Assembly (NCBI RefSeq): GCF_049670895.1
Contig: NZ_CP187170.1
Length of the DNA: 64,000 nucleotides
From: Pasteurella sp049670895
GTDB taxonomy: Bacteria; Pseudomonadota; Gammaproteobacteria; Enterobacterales; Pasteurellaceae
Reading direction: 5' to 3' (one strand)
Below the pieces are notes generated by a model, which saw only the letters and a list, made by a program, of their open reading frames with translations, did no database searches and had not been told where the DNA came from. Below, one piece after another: positions 36,570 to 44,830 of the stretch. A program made the position numbers and the translations under genes. Positions within the stretch are counted from its first letter, which is position 1. The number at the start of each line of letters is the position of its first letter.

Positions 36570-38093
36570 ATGGAACTCATCGATTATTCGACGTCCCTGT
36601 GGTCGATCGTACCGCCAATATTGGCTTTATTATTAGCAATTGTTACTCGTCGTGTTATTTTGTCACTTAGCTTAGGGATTATTGTCGGTGCCTTAATGCT
36701 GGGAGACTTTAATATTCTGAACTCTTTCACTTATTTGAAGAATAATGTTTCTTCTCTGTTTTATGGTGAAGAGGGAATAAATGCTAATAATATCAACATT
36801 ATTCTTTTCTTATTGTTGCTTGGTGTCCTCACCGCTTTACTCACTGTTTCGGGCAGTAATCGTGCTTTTGCAGATTGGGCTCAGAAGCGAATTAAAGGAA
36901 GACGGGGTGCCAAATTATTAGCGGCATCATTAGTGTTTGTGACTTTTATTGATGACTATTTCCACAGTCTTGCGGTGGGTGCCATCGCCAGCCCTGTGAC
37001 AGATAAATTTAAAGTCTCACGTGCTAAATTAGCTTACATTTTAGATTCAACCGCCGCACCAATGTGTGTGCTTATGCCAGTCTCAAGTTGGGGAGCCTAC
37101 ATTATTACCCTCATTGCGGGATTATTAGCCACCTATTCTATCACCTCATATTCACCAATTGGTGCATTCATGACGATGAGTGCCATGAATTTTTACGCAT
37201 TATTCTCTATTTTTATGGTGTTTTTTGTGGCGTATTTCTCTTTTGACATTGGCTCAATGGCAAGACATGAACGCAATGCATTAGAACGTCAAGTAGAACA
37301 AGAGGATGATGCTTCAGAAGGAAAAGGCCATGTATTTCATTTGATTCTGCCGATTATTGTCTTAATTCTCGCCACCGTGGGAATGATGCTTTACACGGGG
37401 TATGAAGCCTTGGCTGCAGACAATAAACCTTTTGATGTTCTTGGTGCCTTTGAAAATACTACGGTGGGTATTTCCTTAGTGGTGGGGGGCGTCAGTGCGG
37501 TATTGGTATCCACATTATGCATGTTATTTTCCCGTCAAGTGAGTATGGGCAGTTATGCTAAAGCATGGCTATTGGGGATGAAATCCATGTCGGGTGCCAT
37601 TTTAATTTTATTATTTGCTTGGACAATTAATAACGTGGTGGGCGATATTAAAACGGGGGTTTATTTATCTTCGCTCGTTTCAGATAGTTTACCAGTGGCA
37701 TTATTGCCAGCACTCTTATTTGTGTTGACCGCTGTCATGGCATTTTCAACGGGAACCAGTTGGGGAACCTTTGGGATTATGTTGCCTATCGCTGCCGCCA
37801 TTGCCGCCCATGCTGCACCAGAATTGATGATCCCTTGTCTTTCTGCGGTCATGGCGGGGGCAGTGTGTGGTGATCACTGTTCACCGATTTCTGATACCAC
37901 GATTTTGTCTTCTACAGGGGCAAAATGTAACCACATTGATCACGTGACTACGCAATTGCCTTATGCGATGTTAATTGCGGTAGCCTCTCTTTCTGGTTAT
38001 TTAGTATTGGGCTTCACCCTTTCGGGAATCTTAGGTTTTATTACCACAGGTGTGGTGTTAGCCGTGCTTGTTTTCTTGTTTAGACGAAAATAA
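36570..38093 (+). CDS. lysW: NhaC-family transporter, predicted lysine importer
   Basis: Polytopic inner-membrane protein (507 aa) of the Na+/H+ antiporter NhaC family, with about eleven helices. IDDYFHSLAVGAIASPVTDKF, LDSTAAPMCVLMPVSSWGAYI and CGDHCSPISDTTILSS are typical conserved loops. It is directly under a lysine riboswitch; comparative work on LYS elements has proposed such NhaC relatives in Pasteurellaceae as lysine transporters (LysW). The transport direction and coupling ion are inferred, not seen. AAGGTAG precedes ATG 36570. Confidence 0.85.
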   Translation: MELIDYSTSLWSIVPPILALLLAIVTRRVILSLSLGIIVGALMLGDFNILNSFTYLKNNVSSLFYGEEGINANNINIILFLLLLGVLTALLTVSGSNRAFADWAQKRIKGRRGAKLLAASLVFVTFIDDYFHSLAVGAIASPVTDKFKVSRAKLAYILDSTAAPMCVLMPVSSWGAYIITLIAGLLATYSITSYSPIGAFMTMSAMNFYALFSIFMVFFVAYFSFDIGSMARHERNALERQVEQEDDASEGKGHVFHLILPIIVLILATVGMMLYTGYEALAADNKPFDVLGAFENTTVGISLVVGGVSAVLVSTLCMLFSRQVSMGSYAKAWLLGMKSMSGAILILLFAWTINNVVGDIKTGVYLSSLVSDSLPVALLPALLFVLTAVMAFSTGTSWGTFGIMLPIAAAIAAHAAPELMIPCLSAVMAGAVCGDHCSPISDTTILSSTGAKCNHIDHVTTQLPYAMLIAVASLSGYLVLGFTLSGILGFITTGVVLAVLVFLFRRK

Positions 38094-38148
38094 AACGTGA
38101 TTTAACTCACAGTTAAGCACAAAAAATTTGTTTTTATCATATTTTTAT

Positions 38149-38178
38149 AAAATGCGACTTTAGGTCGCATTTTTTATG
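38149..38178 (+). terminator. Terminator after the lysine transporter
   Basis: AAATGCGAC pairs with GTCGCATTT around a short loop, followed by a T-run. Confidence 0.85.
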
Positions 38179-38310
38179 TTTATTTTACTTTTTCATTTAT
38201 TTTATTCTTAATTGTTTTTATTTATTAGAATAATATTCTTTTGTCAGCCTCGTTTTTGCACATCCTTTGATAAAAAATCACTAGACAAAAATACCACTTT
38301 TCAGTAAAAC

Positions 38311-38332
38311 AATAACATATTGTTATTTTTAA
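38311..38332 (+). promoter_or_regulatory. Hairpin in the ilvI leader
   Basis: AATAACA and TGTTATT are separated by TAT and followed by TTT, 50 bases before ilvI. It is AT-only and could be a weak attenuator; no leader peptide rich in branched-chain residues is visible. Confidence 0.3.
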
Positions 38333-38382
38333 CATTGTTGCAACACAAGAGAATAAACAGAAAAAGAAGGTAAGAGGTGAAA

Positions 38383-40101
38383 ATGAAAAAGTTATCAGGT
38401 GCAGAGATGGTTGTGCAGTCCTTAAGGGATGAAGGCGTCGAATTTTTATTTGGCTACCCCGGTGGATCGGTCTTAGATATTTATGATGCGATTCATACAT
38501 TAGGTGGGATTGAACATATTCTTGTTCGTCATGAACAGGCTGCCGTGCATATGGCAGATGGCTATGCCAGAGCAACGGGTAAGGTCGGTTGTGTGTTAGT
38601 TACTTCAGGTCCTGGGGCAACCAATACCATTACGGGCATTGCCACCGCTTATATGGATTCTGTTCCAATGGTGATTTTATCGGGGCAGGTCATGTCAGGG
38701 TTAATTGGTAGCGATGCATTCCAAGAATGCGATATGGTGGGTATTTCTCGTCCAGTCGTCAAACATAGCTTTTTGGTGAAATGTGCAGAAGATATTCCTT
38801 CGGTCATCAAAAAAGCCTTTTATATTGCCTCAACAGGACGCCCTGGTCCTGTGGTTATCGACTTACCGAAAGATGTGGTGAATCCAGCAAATAAATACAA
38901 CTACCATTATCCAGAACAAGTGGAATTACGTTCTTATAATCCGACGGTACATGGACATAAAGGCCAAATTAAAAAAGCATTAAAAGCCTTATTAGTCGCG
39001 AAAAAACCTGTTTTATTTGTAGGCGGTGGTGTTATTACAGCAAATTGTAGTGAGCAGTTGATCCAATTTGCCCATCGCTTAAAGTTACCTGTGACTTCTT
39101 CATTGATGGGACTTGGGGCTTATCCAAGTACTGATCCTCAGTTTTTAGGTATGCTCGGTATGCATGGTACCTATGAAGCCAATAATGCGATGCATCATAG
39201 TGATTTGATCTTGGGGATTGGTGTTCGTTTTGATGATCGCACGACGAATAATCTGAGCAAATATTGTCCAAATGCGAAAGTAATTCATGTTGATATTGAT
39301 CCAAGTTCCATTTCCAAAAATGTGCCTTCGGCAATTCCGATTGTGGGCAGTGCGGAGAATGTGTTAAATGAATTTTTATCGTTATTAGAAGATGAAAATC
39401 TCGTGAAATCACAAAGTTCGCTTGATGAATGGTGGCAAGACATTAACGCATGGAAAGCTGTAAACTGCTTAAAATTTGATAAAACCGCTCAGGTAATAAA
39501 ACCACAGCAAGTGATTGAAATGGTTTACCGTTTAACCAAAGGGGAAGCTTATGTGGCATCCGATGTGGGGCAACATCAGATGTTTGCGGCATTACATTAT
39601 CCTTTCGATAAACCTCGCCGTTGGATCAATTCAGGTGGGTTAGGCACCATGGGCTTTGGTTTACCTGCGGCATTAGGGGTGAAATTAGCTTATCCTGAAT
39701 CTACCGTCGTTTGTGTAACGGGTGATGGCAGTATTCAAATGAATATCCAAGAACTTTCTACCGCACAGCAGTATGAAATTCCTGTGGTGATTATTAGTCT
39801 AAATAATCGCTTTTTAGGTATGGTGAAGCAGTGGCAAGATTTGATTTATTCGGGACGCCATTCACAGTCTTACATGAATTCTTTACCAAATTTCGTTAAA
39901 TTAGCGGAAGCCTATGGTCATGTTGGCATTCAAATTGATACGCCAGATGAGCTTGAAGAAAAATTAACACAAGCGTTTTCGATGAAAAATAAACTTGTTT
40001 TTGTGGATATTAATGTTGATGCAACAGAGCACGTTTATCCAATGCAAGTACGTGGAGGCGCAATGAATGAGATGATTTTAACCAAACCGGAGAATGCATA
40101 A
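38383..40101 (+). CDS. ilvI: Acetolactate synthase large subunit (AHAS III)
   Basis: TPP/FAD enzyme (572 aa) for the first common step of valine, leucine and isoleucine synthesis. FGYPGGSVLDIYDAI, HEQAAVHMADGYARATG (catalytic Glu at about 50) and the TPP motif GDGSIQMNIQEL...N are present. ATG 38383 after AAGAGGTGAA is chosen; GTG 38377 two codons upstream is an alternative. The ilvH ATG overlaps the stop by one base. IlvI is favoured over IlvG or IlvB because of the coupled IlvH-like small subunit. Confidence 0.95.
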   Translation: MKKLSGAEMVVQSLRDEGVEFLFGYPGGSVLDIYDAIHTLGGIEHILVRHEQAAVHMADGYARATGKVGCVLVTSGPGATNTITGIATAYMDSVPMVILSGQVMSGLIGSDAFQECDMVGISRPVVKHSFLVKCAEDIPSVIKKAFYIASTGRPGPVVIDLPKDVVNPANKYNYHYPEQVELRSYNPTVHGHKGQIKKALKALLVAKKPVLFVGGGVITANCSEQLIQFAHRLKLPVTSSLMGLGAYPSTDPQFLGMLGMHGTYEANNAMHHSDLILGIGVRFDDRTTNNLSKYCPNAKVIHVDIDPSSISKNVPSAIPIVGSAENVLNEFLSLLEDENLVKSQSSLDEWWQDINAWKAVNCLKFDKTAQVIKPQQVIEMVYRLTKGEAYVASDVGQHQMFAALHYPFDKPRRWINSGGLGTMGFGLPAALGVKLAYPESTVVCVTGDGSIQMNIQELSTAQQYEIPVVIISLNNRFLGMVKQWQDLIYSGRHSQSYMNSLPNFVKLAEAYGHVGIQIDTPDELEEKLTQAFSMKNKLVFVDINVDATEHVYPMQVRGGAMNEMILTKPENA

Positions 40102-40592
40102 TGCGTAGAATTTTATCTGTTTTATTAGAAAATGAATCGGGGGCGTTATCTCGCGTAGTGGCATTATTTTCCCAACGTGCATTCAATATTGAAAGCCTAA
40201 CCGTTGCCCCTACTGATGATCCGACGTTATCCAGAATGACGATTGAAGCCTATGGCGAAGAAAAAGTGCTTGAGCAAATTGAAAAGCAATTACATAAATT
40301 AGTTGATGTTTTCAAAGTGATTAGTTTAAGCGACAGTGATCATGTCGAGCGTGAAGTTATGCTTCTTAAAGCGAAAGCACAAGGAAACTCACGAGATGAA
40401 TTAAAACGCTTGGCAGATATTTATCGGGGGCAAATTGTGGATGTTACGCCCAAATCCTATACTATTCAATTAACAGGCACAAAAGATAAATTAGATGCCT
40501 TTATCAAAGCTGTGAAAGAAGAAACCAACATTCTTGAAATTGTGCGTTCTGGCTTGATCAGCCTTTCACGGGGTGAGAAAAACTGCTTATAG
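40101..40592 (+). CDS. ilvH: Acetolactate synthase small (regulatory) subunit
   Basis: ACT-domain regulatory subunit (163 aa) giving valine feedback inhibition. RRILSVLLENESGALSRVVALFSQRAFNIESLTV is the N-terminal ACT motif region; the C-terminal half (VDVTPKSYTIQLTGT) matches full-length IlvH rather than the short IlvN/IlvM type. ATAATG overlap with ilvI shows translational coupling. Confidence 0.96.
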   Translation: MRRILSVLLENESGALSRVVALFSQRAFNIESLTVAPTDDPTLSRMTIEAYGEEKVLEQIEKQLHKLVDVFKVISLSDSDHVEREVMLLKAKAQGNSRDELKRLADIYRGQIVDVTPKSYTIQLTGTKDKLDAFIKAVKEETNILEIVRSGLISLSRGEKNCL

Positions 40593-40615
40593 CCATGTCA
40601 TAAGCCTGTCATAAG

Positions 40616-40740
40616 AAAAGTGCGGTCTATTTTTAAAATGTTTTGCCAAGAAGAGGGCGACAAGACAGAGATGTGATTTCCTCTTGTGCTTTCTTCCAGA
40701 ATCGTGCGATGAAAACTTTTTAGAAATAGACCGCACTTTT
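40616..40740 (+). repeat. Extended inverted repeat built on an USS pair
   Basis: The left arm 40616-40638 and right arm 40717-40740 match over about 23 bases with one or two differences; each begins with an USS (40618-40626 and 40730-40738). About 78 bases lie between the arms. It probably terminates ilvIH transcripts. Confidence 0.8.
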
Positions 40741-40803
40741 GTGTTCAGCATAAGGAAAAGCTACGAGGCAGAAAAGGCAAAAAATCCAATATAGGGATTG
40801 AAA

Positions 40804-40836
40804 GACGGTTTGCAGAGGAGAGGCAAGCCGTTTTTT
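40804..40836 (+). terminator. Hairpin with T-run in the ilvH-cra gap
   Basis: ACGGTTTGC pairs with GCAAGCCGT (one G-U) around AGAGGAGAG, followed by six Ts. No gene ends directly upstream, so it may end an unannotated RNA. Confidence 0.65.
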
Positions 40837-41113
40837 ATGTGTTTTTTCAGTGAGAAAGGACTTTTTCCTGATAATAGGGTGGTTTTTTAGTTTATTTTGT
40901 GTACAAAATGGAGGCAAGCCGAAAAAATTTTGATAATTTTTTTATTAAATTAATTTACACATCTTTTAATAATGCCATTTTCCAACATACGGGGTATTTC
41001 AGCCCACAATTTAATCAATTGAAAAATAGGAAAATATTACGAAATTCGCAAAGTAAATTAGTGAAAATTATTGTACTAGGCGAATAAATAGCACAAAAAA
41101 TGAACTTTTTGCT

Positions 41114-41143
41114 TTGTGATCTGCTTAAAAAAGGTGATATAAT
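41114..41143 (+). promoter_or_regulatory. Candidate promoter of cra
   Basis: TTGTGA (41114-41119) and a perfect TATAAT (41138-41143) are spaced by 18 bp, giving a leader of about 110 bases. Confidence 0.5.
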
Positions 41144-41259
41144 CAAAATTGTAACAATTTACATTTCTTTACAAAACAAGTGTGGGGAGTGAAGAAATGT
41201 AGTGCATGAGAGAAGTTTTGGTTCAAATTTAGAAAAAACAGTGCATTTAAGGAGTAAAT

Positions 41260-42246
41260 GTGAAATTAGAGGAACTCGCTAAACTTGCTGGCGTATCTCG
41301 CACGACGGCGAGTTATGTTGTTAATGGAAAAGCAAAACAATACCGTGTGAGTGATAAAACCATTGAGAAGGTCGAAAAATTAATTAAGAAATATGATTTT
41401 AAACCCAATGCAATGGCAGCAGGATTAAGAGCAGGAAAAAGTAATACGATTGGTTTGATTGTGCCAGATTTTGAAAATGTCAGTTATGCACGCATTGCCA
41501 ATCAGTTAGAAAGTCGTTTTCGGGAAAAAGGTTATCAGTTGTTGATTGCTTGTTCTAATGATAATGCGGATTATGAAATTCAATGTGCAAAACATTTATT
41601 TCAACGCCGTATTGATGCATTAATTGTGTCTACCGCCTTACCTTCTGATACGGATTTTTATCAACGGGTGGCAGATGTGCCAGTTATTGGTTTTGATCGT
41701 CAAATGAAAACAAATGAAGCCATGGTATTGGTTGATGATGAGGGCGATGCACACCGCTTGGCACAACGTTTGATCCAAAAACATGCTGATCATGAACATA
41801 TTCTGTTTTTTGGTGCATTACCGAATCTTTCAATGAGTCATGCACGTGAAGCTGGCTTTAAAAAGGCACTTGAAGGGCAAAATAAGCAAGTCGATTTTGT
41901 TTATGCCGATAAGTTTCAGAAGTCTTCTGCTGCGGAAACGTTTGAAGCTTGGTTGACAGAAAATAAAATGCCCGATGCCATTTTTGTGACTTCATTAAGT
42001 TTATTACAAGGCATTTTACACGTCCTTATCCAACGTAAGGGGGGGATTCCTAAGGATTTGGTGGTGGCAACCTTTGGTTATCATGAAATGCTTGATTTCT
42101 TAGAAAATAACGTGATTTGCTGTGTACAAAATCATGAGAAAATTGTGGAATCCTTATTGAATTTGGCTCTCGATTCTGTGCAATGCAGAAATCTTGAACA
42201 GACACGAGATGTGATTACACGGGATTTAATTGAGCATCGTGCTTAA
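41260..42246 (+). CDS. cra: Catabolite repressor/activator Cra (FruR)
   Basis: LacI-family regulator (328 aa) of central carbon flow, responding to fructose phosphates. The helix-turn-helix KLEELAKLAGVSRTTASYVVNGK and hinge PNAMAAGLRAGKSNTIGLIVPD are very close to E. coli Cra. The effector domain follows (QLLIACSNDNADYE, IVSTALPSD, HILFFGALPNLSMS). GTG 41260 is chosen, with AAGGAGTAAAT at ideal spacing. The fru operon does not follow. Confidence 0.95.
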   Translation: MKLEELAKLAGVSRTTASYVVNGKAKQYRVSDKTIEKVEKLIKKYDFKPNAMAAGLRAGKSNTIGLIVPDFENVSYARIANQLESRFREKGYQLLIACSNDNADYEIQCAKHLFQRRIDALIVSTALPSDTDFYQRVADVPVIGFDRQMKTNEAMVLVDDEGDAHRLAQRLIQKHADHEHILFFGALPNLSMSHAREAGFKKALEGQNKQVDFVYADKFQKSSAAETFEAWLTENKMPDAIFVTSLSLLQGILHVLIQRKGGIPKDLVVATFGYHEMLDFLENNVICCVQNHEKIVESLLNLALDSVQCRNLEQTRDVITRDLIEHRA

Positions 42247-42261
42247 TTCAATATTCCTGTT

Positions 42262-42951
42262 TTACTCTACAAGAGGAATCGTACTTGGGGGTGGAAGCGG
42301 TTCTGGCTCACCTAAAAAGTGCGGTTCCTTAGCAATAAGCAAATCCCATAATACTTGTAAACGTGCGAAAACTTCTCTAAAACGCACAAAATGATACCCC
42401 GTTGGATAGTCTGCCGCATAGCAAATAGCATCTATATTATGGAATTTGGCAATAAATAAGGCACGTTCGCAGTGAAATTTTTGTGTAATTAAGGTAAAAG
42501 AACGTGCTTTAAACACACGATCTGCACGAATCACAGAATCTAACGTGCGAAAACCAGCGAAATCCATATACATCACTTCTGCGGGAATACCCATTTTTCT
42601 CAAATCTTTAAACATGGTTCTTGGCTCATTATATTGATGAGTACGATTATCCCCACTCAATAATAAATAATCCACTTTACCTGCCGAAAAGAGTTCGTAA
42701 GTTGCAAGCAACCGATTGTGATAGAACAAATTAATGCGATTTTGATCAAAATATTTTGATGTACCAAGTACCACACCATAAGGGCGATAAGGTAACTTTT
42801 TGATATCCGTATAAATTTGTGGGCGGGTATAAAAGCCAATGGCTTGATCGATAAGAATCAATGCGACAATAAAACACACTAGACTGATGATCAAATAATG
42901 AATCAATCGTTTGAGATATTGATACTTGAAAAGCGAAGCAAAGGCAAACAT
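42262..42951 (-). CDS. SanA/YdcF family (DUF218) membrane protein
   Basis: A protein of about 229 aa with one N-terminal transmembrane helix (YLIISLVCFIVALILIDQ) and a periplasmic DUF218 domain: GVVLGTSKY, LLLSGDNRTHQYNEP and ITQKFHCERALFIAKF, the usual SanA pattern. SanA is linked to envelope barrier function in enterobacteria, but its chemistry is unknown. ATG 42951 is chosen; a TTG seven codons upstream is possible and neither has a clear ribosome site. An USS lies in its 3' end (42317). Convergent with cra. Confidence 0.88.
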   Translation of the reverse strand: MFAFASLFKYQYLKRLIHYLIISLVCFIVALILIDQAIGFYTRPQIYTDIKKLPYRPYGVVLGTSKYFDQNRINLFYHNRLLATYELFSAGKVDYLLLSGDNRTHQYNEPRTMFKDLRKMGIPAEVMYMDFAGFRTLDSVIRADRVFKARSFTLITQKFHCERALFIAKFHNIDAICYAADYPTGYHFVRFREVFARLQVLWDLLIAKEPHFLGEPEPLPPPSTIPLVE

Positions 42952-43032
42952 AGACGGTTTTATCTGTGGCAAAAATTAGTTTTCACGATAATGAAAAAAG
43001 TGTTGAAGTGCAAGCTGAATTTTAGTAGATTT

Positions 43033-43056
43033 ATACGTCAAGACGTTTAGACATCT
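43033..43056 (+). promoter_or_regulatory. Tandem MetJ boxes upstream of metX
   Basis: Three contiguous 8-mers, ATACGTCA, AGACGTTT and AGACATCT, match the met-box AGACGTCT at 6, 7 and 7 of 8 positions. They lie 74 bp before metX. MetJ-type repression by SAM is inferred. Confidence 0.75.
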
Positions 43057-43129
43057 AAAACAAAAATTATAAGCGTCGGCGTAGTATTTTTGCATTTTGT
43101 GCAAACACAACAAAAACGATGGAAAAAAC

Positions 43130-44215
43130 ATGGCAGTGCAAACCGCAATTTTATTTACCGATACGCCTTTAAAATTATGTTTAGGCGGTCAACTTCAAGA
43201 AATTAATGTCGCTTACCAAACCTATGGAACCTTAAATGAGGACAAGAGCAATGTGGTATTGATTTGTCATGCGTTAACAGGGGATGCTGAACCCTATTTT
43301 GACGATGAGCATCAAGGCTGGTGGCAACACTTTATGGGACCTGGACTGGCATTAGATACCTCACAGTATTTTTTTATTTGCTCCAATGTATTAGGGGGAT
43401 GCAAGGGAACAACAGGACCTTCTTCTGTCAGCCCATTAACTCAAAAGCCTTATGGCAGCCAATTTCCCAATATTCTGGTTCAGGACATTGTACGTGTTCA
43501 AAAAGCTTTGTTGGAACAATTAGACATTTCCCATCTTCATGGGGTAATCGGGGGATCTTTTGGGGGAATGCAAGCGACACAATGGGCAATTGATTACCCT
43601 GACTTTGTGGATAATGTGGTGAATTTATGTTCTTCGTTGTTTTTTGGGGCGGAGGCGATTGGGTTTAATCATGTGATGCGACAAGCCATTTTAAATGATC
43701 CGAATTTTAATGGTGGGGATTATTATGATGGACAACCGCCAGAAAAAGGGTTAGCCATTGCACGAATGTTAGGGATGTTGACCTACCGCACGGATTTACA
43801 ACTCACCAAAGCCTTTGGACGTGCAACAAAAGCAGAACCTGCATTTTGGGGCGATTATTTTCAAGTGGAATCCTATTTGAGTTATCAAGGGCAAAAATTT
43901 CTCGCCCGTTTTGATGCGAATAGTTATTTACATTTATTACGGGCATTAGATTTGTATGATCCAAGTTTAGGCTATATGAATTTAAAAGCGGCATTATCCC
44001 GTATTAAAGCACGCTATACGTTGGTGGCAGTCAAAAACGACCAGCTGTTTAAATTAGTCGAATTACATAAAAGTAAGCAGTTATTGGAAGAAAATGGTGT
44101 GGCATTAAGTTATTTTGAATTTCACTCTGATTATGGTCATGATGCTTTTCTGGTGGATTATTCCTTGTTCGAAAGTAAAATACGTCATGGCTTAGGGCGT
44201 GGCTTGAGTGATTGA
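43130..44215 (+). CDS. metX: Homoserine O-acetyltransferase
   Basis: Alpha/beta-hydrolase-fold enzyme (361 aa) acetylating homoserine in methionine synthesis. NVLGGCKGTTGPSS (oxyanion region), nucleophile elbow GVIGGSFGGMQA (Ser at about 145), the late catalytic Asp in VKNDQLF and His in SDYGHDAFL are intact. ATG 43130 after GATGGAAAAAAC is chosen over an upstream in-frame codon at 43097. It uses acetyl-CoA (MetX) instead of the succinyl route (MetA). Confidence 0.95.
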   Translation: MAVQTAILFTDTPLKLCLGGQLQEINVAYQTYGTLNEDKSNVVLICHALTGDAEPYFDDEHQGWWQHFMGPGLALDTSQYFFICSNVLGGCKGTTGPSSVSPLTQKPYGSQFPNILVQDIVRVQKALLEQLDISHLHGVIGGSFGGMQATQWAIDYPDFVDNVVNLCSSLFFGAEAIGFNHVMRQAILNDPNFNGGDYYDGQPPEKGLAIARMLGMLTYRTDLQLTKAFGRATKAEPAFWGDYFQVESYLSYQGQKFLARFDANSYLHLLRALDLYDPSLGYMNLKAALSRIKARYTLVAVKNDQLFKLVELHKSKQLLEENGVALSYFEFHSDYGHDAFLVDYSLFESKIRHGLGRGLSD

Positions 44216-44249
44216 GAATGGAAAGAGGGTATTGTCAAAACTTTTCAAA

Positions 44250-44330
44250 AATGCACCGCACTTTGCCTTTTTTAAGATTGTTTTGTCTTCAAGAATTTCC
44301 AAAGCAGGAAAAGAAGCAAAGTGCGGTTTG
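44250..44330. terminator. Inverted USS pair between metX and folK
   Basis: ACCGCACTT (44255-44263) and AAGTGCGGT (44319-44327), with extended complementarity (TTTGC and GCAAA) flanking, enclose about 55 bases. It can end both convergent transcripts. Confidence 0.7.
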
Positions 44331-44332
44331 TT

Positions 44333-44830
44333 TTAGGCACATTTTTGCATTTGATGCTGGCTAAATTGCTTAGCCAATTCAGCTAGGGTTTGCCCCGTGG
44401 GTAAACAAAGTGTGGGGGCAATTTCAAACAAAGGAATGATCACAAACTCACGTAGGTGCATGGCATAGTGAGGAACGGTTAAGCGTTCTGTTTGTATGAT
44501 CTGATCCGCATATAACAAAATATCTAGATCTAATGTCCGCTCTCCCCAACGGCGTAAGCGTACTCGACCTTGTGTATTTTCAATGTGTTGGAGCTGATCC
44601 AATAACGCCAGTGGTTCAAGGCGAGTATCAATACAAGCCACAGCATTAATATAATCAGGTTGATCTTGTGGTCCCAGTGGCTTGCTTTGATAAAAGCTAC
44701 TAACTTGCACCATTTGTGTCTCTGGCAACTGTGCTAAGGCTTGAATGGCGGTGTTCAATTGCTCAACTGGGGCATTTAAATTACTGCCTAATGCAATATA
44801 ACAACGTTGTAATGATTCTTGATTTTGCAT
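44333..44830 (-). CDS. folK: HPPK (hydroxymethyl-dihydropterin pyrophosphokinase)
   Basis: Transfers pyrophosphate from ATP to 6-hydroxymethyl-7,8-dihydropterin in folate synthesis (165 aa). YIALGSNL, GPQDQPDYINAV and RWGERTLDLDILLY (with metal-binding aspartates) are the family signatures. Its ATG immediately follows the pcnB stop, so it is coupled. The dksA-pcnB-folK order is conserved with enterobacteria. Confidence 0.96.
   Translation of the reverse strand: MQNQESLQRCYIALGSNLNAPVEQLNTAIQALAQLPETQMVQVSSFYQSKPLGPQDQPDYINAVACIDTRLEPLALLDQLQHIENTQGRVRLRRWGERTLDLDILLYADQIIQTERLTVPHYAMHLREFVIIPLFEIAPTLCLPTGQTLAELAKQFSQHQMQKCA

Larger units (their letters stand above)
40593..41259. other. 667-bp gene-free stretch between ilvH and cra
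   Basis: No credible gene. It holds a long USS-based inverted repeat (40616-40740), a GC-containing hairpin with T-run (40804-40836), a direct repeat of GAGGCAAGCC (40819 region and 40911-40920) and a likely cra promoter (41114-41143). A small RNA is possible but unproven. Confidence 0.6.

Noticed and set aside
40899..41087. 62-codon frame in the ilvH-cra gap
   Set aside because: Lys/Asn/Phe-rich composition matches AT-rich noncoding DNA; no ribosome site or known family.
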